Below, in pieces: positions 56,617 through 64,000 of a stretch of 64,000 bases of DNA. Position numbers and translations under genes: made by a program. Under the pieces are notes generated by a model that did no database searches, was not told where the DNA came from, and saw only the letters and a list, made by a program, of their open reading frames with translations. Where the stretch lies: positions 34,509,778-34,573,777 of the forward strand of contig OY754979.1 of assembly GCA_963576475.1 (NCBI GenBank), given 5' to 3'. Position 1 is the first letter of the stretch. Every line of letters starts with the position of its first letter. This DNA comes from Molanna angustata. Its lineage: Eukaryota > Arthropoda > Insecta > Trichoptera > Molannidae.

Positions 56617-57215
56617 TTAAATCGAATGGAATGAGAGGTCGGGTCCGTTCAAGAAAAAAGTAAATAATGAATATTGTTGAGCAAAATTCTTGCGAGACTT
56701 GCTGTCTTGGTCTTGCGAGACTTGCAAGACTAATAAATACCACATGTGTCGCTGCAAGATCATGGCAAGGGGGTGCAAGATTACGACCAAGACCAGGCTT
56801 TGCTAGACCAAGAGTTTTTCAAGACGTAATGCAAGAGTCTTGCGATCTCTTTTTAATTAAAAAGATAACAATTAACTTCATACTATCGAAATAATACTAT
56901 AATTTGGTGTTTTATGGTCATATTTCATTGTAATTACTGAATTTTAACAGAAAAATAAAAAGCAAGACTTGTAATATCAAGACCAAGACTGGGTATTCAA
57001 TAACAAGATTCGATCGAGAATGTAAGACCGAGACCACGTCTGTAAATGCTAGACCATGACCGCGGGAACAAGACCAAGGCCAACAAATACTAATTCTGAA
57101 AGAGAGATATGTAAGAAGCTAGAACAACAGACGAACGTGTATGAATGTTGATGAGGAGATCGATGTGTGTCAGGATAGAAAAATATGGCATTCGGTTATT
57201 TTTGCCTACATTTCT
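56617..57215 (+). pseudogene. Family R 3' end interrupted by a 'gcaagac' repeat
   Basis: 'cgaatggaatgagaggtcgg' (56,620) and 'gaacaacagacgaacgtgta' with 'gtgtgtcaggatagaaaaat' (57,121-57,185) are consecutive in intact family R copies. Here they are ~440 bp apart. The intervening 56,660-57,092 is built of 'cttgcgagacttg', 'gcaagact' and 'gaccaagac' words in both orientations. Confidence 0.65.
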
Positions 57216-57639
57216 TAATCTATTTTATTCCTTATATTTCACCTCTCCATTTCCAATTGCCAAATGTTTTTACAAATACCGCGATCGACAAATCGTTTAT
57301 ACCGAGTGCAAATCAATGTTAGTAGGTATTATTATTTATTTGAAAAGTGTAGTGTTGTTGTGTTGAGATGACGGTGGTGATGCGTGGAATACAAGCGTGG
57401 ACACGTCCCGCCTGTTGCCAAACTGATTGACAGTTTCCTGTCAGTTCTATATTCCTTCACTTTCATGCTATTTTACATCTTACTTACATAGCCACCAGTT
57501 TATCTTATATACAAACACAACTAGAACTGATATCTTCATACAGAAATATGTACCTACACATTATCTACTTTCTGAAGTTTGCGACATTGAAAATCTGTTA
57601 AAATCATACATTATTATTGAAGCATGCATTTTCTCTATT

Positions 57640-57672
57640 TAGGGTAGGCAGAGAGAACCAAACGCCGTGTTT
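57640..57672 (-). repeat. Family R 3'-end fragment
   Basis: 'aggcagagagaaccaaacgc' is the reverse complement of the family R 3' signature. Confidence 0.5.
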
Positions 57673-57723
57673 CGTTTTAGCTAATATTATGACATTTCTC
57701 ATACTCTTATCCTTCTTTTTGCT

Positions 57724-57915
57724 GTCGCCCTTTGTGGCTCAGTTGGTTAGATAACCGACTCCTGAGACAAAGTTCCTAGGTTGGTTCGATTCCCGGTGGA
57801 AACATTGTTTATAATTGTGTTTTCAGTCTGGATCTGTGAGACGATAATTACCATTTTAGTCTCCAAAATATGGCACCTTGTTATTGAGCGCGTATTAAAT
57901 TGATATTTCACAGAT
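57724..57915 (+). mobile_element. SINE family A copy
   Basis: The head 'gtcgccctttgtggctcag' and B-box region 'ggttggttcgattcccggtg' carry small insertions relative to 11,484; the body runs to 'attgatatttcaca'. It continues into the same 'cgtgtttcatgcatta' repeat that flanks the copy at 1276. Confidence 0.82.
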
Positions 57916-58129
57916 TAGGTTATATACAATACATTTTCGTGTTTCATGCATTAGAAGGTAATTTAGTGTGCATATTTGTGTGTATTTGGTCCTTAACGTA
58001 TACCAAGGACGATCGCCCGGCATTCAAGTACCTTTAATATTACAAGATTTCATATAAACTACGGTAGACATAAATTTGTTCGACGATCGTGTGAGGACTA
58101 TAATTTAACATTTCAGTATTTAGACATAT

Positions 58130-58492
58130 TTCAACTCCCAATTTCGATATACAGATCTGGTTTGGTATTGATGCTGGCGACGCGACAGTGAGATGTTAGT
58201 GGATGCGAGCGATTTTCTTCTTGTCCTGCTTACCCCCTCCCCTTTCGTTTTTCCCTTTCCTCCTTCCTGTGACCAATCATTTTTTTCATTAATTTTGTTT
58301 TTTCATTTTTTATTTAGTTTTTGTTTTAAGTAGTTACTTGTTAAATTTATATAACCATATTTTTGTATAATTTGCGCTTTTATGTAATTGGAATTATCCC
58401 TGTATTATGTTTGTATTATTACTTGTTGTATGTGTAGTCTGTTGAAAAGCCAAATAAATAAAAATAAAATAAATAAATAAAATAAAATAAAT
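58130..58492 (+). mobile_element. Probable LINE 3' untranslated region
   Basis: This ends in 'aaataaaataaataaataaa', a typical LINE tail, after ~320 bp without coding sequence ('gctggcgacgcgacagtgag' near its left edge, C/T-rich 58,229-58,270). Family not identified. Confidence 0.45.
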
Positions 58493-58740
58493 AGAGACAG
58501 TAGAGACCTATAGAGACCTCATCAGAGCCTAATCCTTTGATATGTTAAATATCTGGATGGGTGAACTATTCCCAATTAAAAGCTTGATGATGCGTTTGTT
58601 GCATTTTATTTTGTTCTATTAAATAATTTATAATATACACATTGATCTTCTAAGTGTATAATGGTAATAATAATAATTGAAGAGTGTTATTATTTGTAGT
58701 GCTTAATTGTTATTAATATCATTAGTATAAACGTTAACTA
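58493..58740 (+). mobile_element. Family Q retrotransposon 3' untranslated region
   Basis: Matches, in the opposite orientation, 44,035-44,260: 'gagacctcatcagagcctaa', 'ggatgggtgaactattccca', 'tgatgcgtttgttgcatttt', 'gtgcttaattgttat'. The coding part is absent; the LINE tail at 58,452-58,492 abuts it. Confidence 0.75.
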
Positions 58741-59342
58741 ACGAGTATTTTTCAGGATGAGGAGTTGATTGATGTATTGTGTATTAGAGTTTTTAAGAAC
58801 ATCTTTATCTGTTTTTGAAAATGTTGTAAAGTGTCATGAAAAACATCTGTGTGATGTTGGAAAATTGTATCTATATGAATTTTAAACATAGGTGAAAAAT
58901 AGATGTAATCAGTGTGGATTTTTAACGTAGGTATTACGAATGTGATTTCGATATAAATATTCCTAGGTAATATTGGAAGCTATGTCATGTCACAATAGGG
59001 CGTATCTTTGGGTGTAACCATCTTATTATGTGATGGACATTTGTCAACTTCAATATTAGAAAGACAATAATGTTGACCACAGAGACTTCGTGTCTCATGC
59101 TTTGTTGACCTTAAATCCGTTTCCTGTCCTTACATATCTGATGAACCCCCTTTCCTCGTCATCGATGATTATTATTATTATTAAAACAGGAAATGACGAA
59201 ACACAAATAGTGTTATTTTCTGTATCTTTCGTTGTATTTTTGGTTCAGCATATTATTTGTAATCGATATCACATACCTACCTAAAATATTTGTTTCTAAA
59301 TTAAATATAAATTGGTATAAGAAATTAAAAAAAAAAACAATT
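58741..59342. other. Unassigned sequence
   Basis: No gene or repeat recognised; ATT-rich from 59,165. Confidence 0.35.
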
Positions 59343-59943
59343 TTTTGTTTTACATTTTCATGAAATGAGTTTGTTAAATTATTTTTTTATTTAAATAATT
59401 TATTATGAAAACATAATACTTAATTCAATGCCATTATATTTATTTGTTTACAATTTTTGGGAGACTAACAGCTATATATTACAGTTTTACATTTAAGATG
59501 ATAATTAAACAGCCAATTATAAGTCTCCGCTGATTTATGAAAGTGATGTGCTTTTTTACTAATTTAAAAATAAAAAAAATCATCTTTTAATTTTCCTGAG
59601 CTTGAGGTCACTTTGAAATATTTGATAGTTAAAAAAAATTGAGAAGCACTATTCAGATAAGTATGGGGTCTAATGAATAATAGGACCTAAGTGTATCAAA
59701 TATACAAATTTGCAAAATTTGAAAATAATCAAATGCGTAGGTACTTTAGTCTACAATCGATAAAGTAAAATAAACACGCCGTACATACCACATAGCACAC
59801 ACACACAGATACATTGTGATGAAACTTTTAGAGTACAATATCAGCATGATACAAGTTGATAATTTGCAATAAAAAAATACCTACCCTTAAAAATTGGGAA
59901 ATTAACTACCTGCTATATCCCCTTGGGTTAGTGAGGAGTAAAA
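59343..59943 (+). repeat. Family X repeat, copy 6 (5'-truncated, with insert)
   Basis: Begins at 'ttcatgaaatgagtttgtta' and ends with the hairpin 'gggttagtgaggagtaaaa'. About 105 bp (59,431-59,535, 'tttgtttacaatttttggga') interrupts the block 'aatgccatt/ttatgaaagtga' that is contiguous in other copies. Confidence 0.75.
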
Positions 59944-60602
59944 AAGAATAACCCTTTAAGGTCGTGTTATGAGAAGCCCTACAGTTGAAATGAGAAGTAA
60001 AAAATGAACTTTTTCGTTGTTGGATTCTTGTCCAGTTTAATCTTTCTGCTTTCCTGTCACCGATAGTTTGACACTTGTCTAAGGTTGACTGTGACTATGA
60101 ATAGTTAGGTATATTCTGATGTATGTAGGTAGATGCTGTAGGTATATACATATATTGTGGTTATCAGAGAATGACGTTCTGGTGATTATCATGATATCAT
60201 ATTACCTATCTACACTTGTGGTTACCTACACTTCTTACTCCAACTCACAACTCACCTCCTCGACCATCAAGTGCAATACCATGATATATGTTAACGATAC
60301 AACTTTGTATCATCACGCAAATATCCCTGACATGAAGCGTTATAGTAAAAAGCGTGATTTTTATATTACTACGGAAGACTATTAGAAATCACATATTTCA
60401 TTAAGACACTTGGTTAAGTAAATAAATAAATGAATTCTTTATTTCTCTTAAACATAGTAATAAAAAATCCTGATTATAGAAAAAGATTAAAAAAAATAAT
60501 AATATAATAAAGCAAAACAACAACAATAAAGATATAAAGTCATATTATAAAATCTTAAAGTAAAAATACAACTTTTTACTATATTAGTTAACATAACTTG
60601 AA

Positions 60603-61146
60603 AAACGAGTGGGTTGTGGCCAACGCTAAACTCTCACTAACAAGTCATTCTATAAAACATTTTCATGAAATGAGTTTGTTAAATTATTTTTTATTTAAAT
60701 ATTTTATTATGAAAACTTGATAACTCTTCAATGCCATTTTATGAAAGTGATTTGCCTTTTTACGAATTTGAAAATAAAAATTTCAAATTTTAAGTTTCCT
60801 GAGCTTGGGGTCACTTTGAAATATTTGACAGTTAAAAAAATAGGGAGCACTATTCATATATCGTTCAAAATCAAATGGGATCTAATTGAGTATTAGATAA
60901 TATACATATTTGCAAAATTTGAATAGAATCGAATGAGTACTTTAGTCTATAATCGATAAAGTAAAATGAACACGCCGCACATAGCACACAGCACATAGCA
61001 CACACACACACAGATACATTGTGATGAAACTTTTAGAATACAATCTCAGAATGATAGTAGTTGATAATCTGCAAAAAAATAGCCTTAAAAATTGCGAAAT
61101 CATAACTCCCCACAATATCCCCTTGGGTTAGTGAGGAGTAAAAAAA
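60603..61146 (+). repeat. Family X repeat, copy 7 (reference copy)
   Basis: The cleanest copy: 'aaacgagtgggttgtggcc' at the left, 'ctctcactaacaagtcattc' next, and the terminal hairpin actccccaca...gtgaggagt (61,105-61,139) followed by A's. About 544 bp, no reading frame. Confidence 0.8.
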
Positions 61147-61790
61147 TTCAACAATTATTAAGTAAGTATATAAATAAACAAGAGAAGTTTACATCGACCA
61201 AAATGTCTGTAAATGGAAGATATAATTTCTAATACCTAATTTTCGGTAATGAATATAAATAAAAAAACACACTTTATAAGTAGATACCTACCTACATACT
61301 ATAACGCTTCAAACTATAACTGACGTATTAAAATAACAATTTTCAACCCTTTGAAGGCTGTTATCTCCGAAAGCCACCACTACTACTCAGGATTCCTACT
61401 TGTGTAAAAATAAATGTTAGCTAATGTCACTGCAATTATTCTCTCGATTGTCCGCTGTGCGGTTTTGGTCCAGTGATCTAGTAGGTGTAGGTAGGTACTG
61501 GTTCCCTGTCCGCAGCTCCGCCCGCTGCACTCCCCCTGATGGTACCAACCTTGCTCTAACCGCACCACTCTGGAGCCAATCCAACAGAAAACCTCGTCTG
61601 ACAGGAAGTGCTTTGACAATTGGAAAAATAAAAAACAATATGTAGGTAGGTACATCTGATATATACCTACACTCATACAAACAACTACTGTGATAAACCT
61701 GAACAGTCCAATTTGAAATTAAATATCTCAAATGTACCAAACAAAATAAATAACATAAATATGTTCAACATTTCTCTAGTCGAGGGTATC
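61147..61790. other. Unassigned; small shared block and GC-richer patch
   Basis: 61,362-61,390 'atctccgaaagccaccacta' is shared with 25,740. 61,500-61,600 is GC-richer ('cgcagctccgcccgctgcac') with overlapping short frames on both strands that I cannot assign. Confidence 0.35.
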
Positions 61791-61809
61791 CAGTATGTTC
61801 GTCACACAA

Positions 61810-62420
61810 TTTTAAAATTTTAAGACTACAAAACTTTTATTCTCAGAATTCCGAATCAGTCAGGGGTCATCAACTTTTGAATTTTTGCTTTATTTTTCCA
61901 TTTTTTTCAAAAACCATAAAAGCTAGAACGCTGAAAGTTTGTATAAATATAGAAAAATACAAAATCTCTAATTCCATTTTTTTAAAAACTATCGAATAAC
62001 GCCGAAACACCCCAACTAGTTAATTGAATTGTCTAGAAGAAATATGACATTGTATTTATTTCACACTTTTTTAACAATCTATCTCCAAATTTAATTTAGT
62101 GACGACATCGTTTCATACAATTTGTAAGGCAGTATACACTACCTACACAATATCTAAGGGGACTCAATATATCAAACTATAGTTTGATACTTAAATCTCC
62201 AAACATACATACATGTCATCATGCTGTTTTCATATTCTGGGTAGGAAAAAGGACTGATCTCCATACTGTCCTATCTTTACATACCTACATACCTACATTT
62301 TTTATATAGAAAACAAAAAAACTTAAAATATTCAATGATTTGGATTTATGTGTTTATATTTTGGTACTTATTCTTCAACTAAACATACTAACGCTATCGA
62401 CAGTTGAACTACTATATAGT
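61810..62420 (-). repeat. Family Y repeat, minus-strand copy
   Basis: Reverse complement of the 52,452 copy: 'gtcaggggtcatcaactttt', 'cgccgaaacaccccaactag', 'gtgacgacatcg', 'ctatcgacagttgaacta'. Truncated at its 3' side. Confidence 0.7.
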
Positions 62421-62990
62421 AGGTATATCGGTCAGTCAGATTATGTAGCTGTGAGATGAAGTCCCTAATTGAGATATTACTCTTCACATTTCATTGTTAT
62501 TTATCTACATATCACCATACCCAGTAGGTACCTATACCTTCACAGTTATATTATTGTCAACAAAATATATATATCATATTACCTACACTACACCACACCA
62601 CACCAAGCACATGTACCTAACCTATAAATTAAGAAAGATATAATATTATTCTACCACACTTAATATAAATCTATAAATAAAATACAATAATATTGTTGTT
62701 ACATATCTCTATGCTCTGTATTTTATTATTATCTATGAGAAACTTTAACCAATGAAAGCAATGACGTAACCAAAAACAATATAATTAATTATTATGAAAC
62801 ATGTTATATATTATAACTCATTTATTTTTTAAAATAATTTGTTTGACTCGTGATGCTAGTTAAGAGTTACGTAATTATTATGATTAATGAAATACGATTA
62901 AACTTTTTTTTTAATGTAATTTGTTGAGATTTATAGTGCACAAATTCAATTTAATTTTAATTGAATAAAACACAATTTTCAATTTATTCC
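62421..62990. other. AT-rich, nothing recognised
   Basis: No gene, box or clear repeat found. Confidence 0.4.
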
Positions 62991-62995
62991 ACTAA

Positions 62996-63080
62996 TGACG
63001 AACACCGTGGCATCGTTGTTAGCCTTTTAAATTCTGTGTTGGTTTCCTGAGTTCGATTCCACGTTTAATCGTTGCCTTTT
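62996..63080 (+). mobile_element. Diverged SINE family B head
   Basis: 'gacgaacaccgtggcatcg' and 'cctgagttcgattccacg' keep the A- and B-box spacing of family B but with many changes; the body is not recognisable. Downstream, three ~60-bp units with 'aaaactgt(c/a)tttattct' (63,120-63,330) form a degenerate tandem. Confidence 0.4.
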
Positions 63081-63451
63081 ATTACCTGCAATTGGAGACA
63101 AGAAAATGGATTTGAGAAAAAGAAAATGGATGAAGTTGTTTCTATTCCTCGAAAATTTAATTCTTTTCATTCTACAGACGTAAAATTTAGTAAAACTGTC
63201 TTTGTTCTGTGCGAATTTAATTATATTCTGTCTATAGACGTATGATTAAAGAAAACTGTATTTATTCTTTGAGAATTTAATTATATGCCATCTACAAATG
63301 TATAATTAAAGAAAACTGTTTCTATTCTTAAAATTTAAAATATTTCCAGTACAATAGTCTCATTCAGTTTCACTGATAAATTCTATCAACGCTCCGAGAA
63401 AGATAATAGTTTAGTAATATTGTAAGTAACATCACAGGGTGTAAATAATTA

Positions 63452-63858
63452 TACATACATACCGTCACGCCGTTTCCCTATTTGGGGTAGGCAGAAAGAA
63501 CTGAACGCCAGACTCTTCTTTCTTGGCATACCTGTTTTGCCTCATTTACATTCATACATCGCGTCATACATGCTCTCCTATTATTCTGACTTCATATATT
63601 CCCCTCTTTCAAAATCTCTTTTATATGATCATGCCAGCTCTTTCTCATTCCACTCTTTTCAGCCTTGTATACTTTCTTTGTCAGTCGTTCATCGTTCATT
63701 CTCTCTACATGTCCGAACCATCGCAAAGCATTTATCTTCATTCTACTCAAAATATCTCTTTCAATCTTACATTCTCTTCTGATATCTTGATTCCTTATCC
63801 TATCATAAATTGTTTTGTCACACATTCGTCTTAGGGATCTCACAATAAGAATTATCAA
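63452..63858 (-). pseudogene. Family R non-LTR retrotransposon C-terminus
   Basis: The minus-strand frame 63,858-63,592 (88 residues) reads 'SLRRMCDKTIYDRIRNQDIR', 'ALRWFGHVERMNDERLTKKV' and 'GMRKSWHDHIKEILKEGN'. The RGRGRP block of the 19,495 copy is deleted. The 3' untranslated part ends at TATG-rich sequence (63,452). 5'-truncated, otherwise well preserved. Confidence 0.82.
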
Positions 63859-64000
63859 AATAAATAAATGTTAAGCTAACAGGACATTTCCTTTTGGCCA
63901 ACTTATCTTCGTTCTTCTATATTACCTCTGAGTATCAGTTGAAGGATGTACTACTTTACTCCGCACAGTATAGGTAAGATTCAAGCAGCTCTATCAAGAT

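Overview
This looks like a repeat-packed, AT-rich insect nuclear genome segment, most likely lepidopteran. The clues are dispersed AGGTAGGTACC/GGTACCTACC strings, 'ccgacttcaaaa' repeat tails (about 21,027 and 42,449), several tRNA-derived SINE families and RTE/CR1-like LINE tails of the kind common in moths. The species is not determined. I found no host protein-coding gene that I can defend, no rRNA, no functional tRNA and no CRISPR array. Nearly every recognisable protein signature belongs to a transposable element, and nearly all of these are broken.

Layout. 0-7 kb: a Tc1/mariner-like MITE, a SINE, three copies of a ~0.6 kb family (family X) with a 3' terminal hairpin, and one copy of family Y. 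7.8-9.8 kb: three long TA arrays that bracket a 32-bp perfect inverted repeat and a 5'-truncated Penelope-like element (reverse transcriptase plus GIY-YIG nuclease) with a hammerhead-ribozyme-like motif beside it. 10.5-11 kb: a foldback element with ~160-bp arms. 12.6-15.9 kb: a satellite array (99-bp block, then ~60 units of 45/46 bp) with a hairpin in most units and a higher-order pattern. 17.4-17.8 kb: a 26-bp minisatellite. 18-24 kb: decayed LINE tails, a SINE and family Z. 24-33 kb: SINEs, LINE tails, long unassigned AT-rich stretches, one candidate unique GC-richer block at 29.6-30.2 kb and TACC-rich DNA. 33.8-41 kb: family Y with a LINE inserted in it, family X, a foldback MITE, a pogo/Tigger-like transposon that is internally deleted and carries a nested LINE, and further LINE tails. 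42.5 kb: a ~16-bp minisatellite. 44-48.7 kb: a nearly complete CR1/Jockey-group LINE on the minus strand with two frameshifts, next to the C-terminus of a different LINE. 49.1-49.3 kb: a 60-bp-arm foldback and a 66-bp perfect palindrome. 50.1-51.7 kb: a possible LTR element start and a LINE tail split by a 526-bp GC-rich insertion with a 14-bp target-site duplication. 52-64 kb: further family X, Y and Z copies, SINEs, LINE tails and minisatellites.

The genes do not work together as a pathway. What the window records is layers of mobile DNA: autonomous drivers (LINEs, Penelope, pogo) now inactive, non-autonomous passengers (SINEs, MITEs, foldbacks) and tandem arrays. Nested insertions give relative ages. 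All identifications come from reading the sequence and recalled family motifs; no database search was run.
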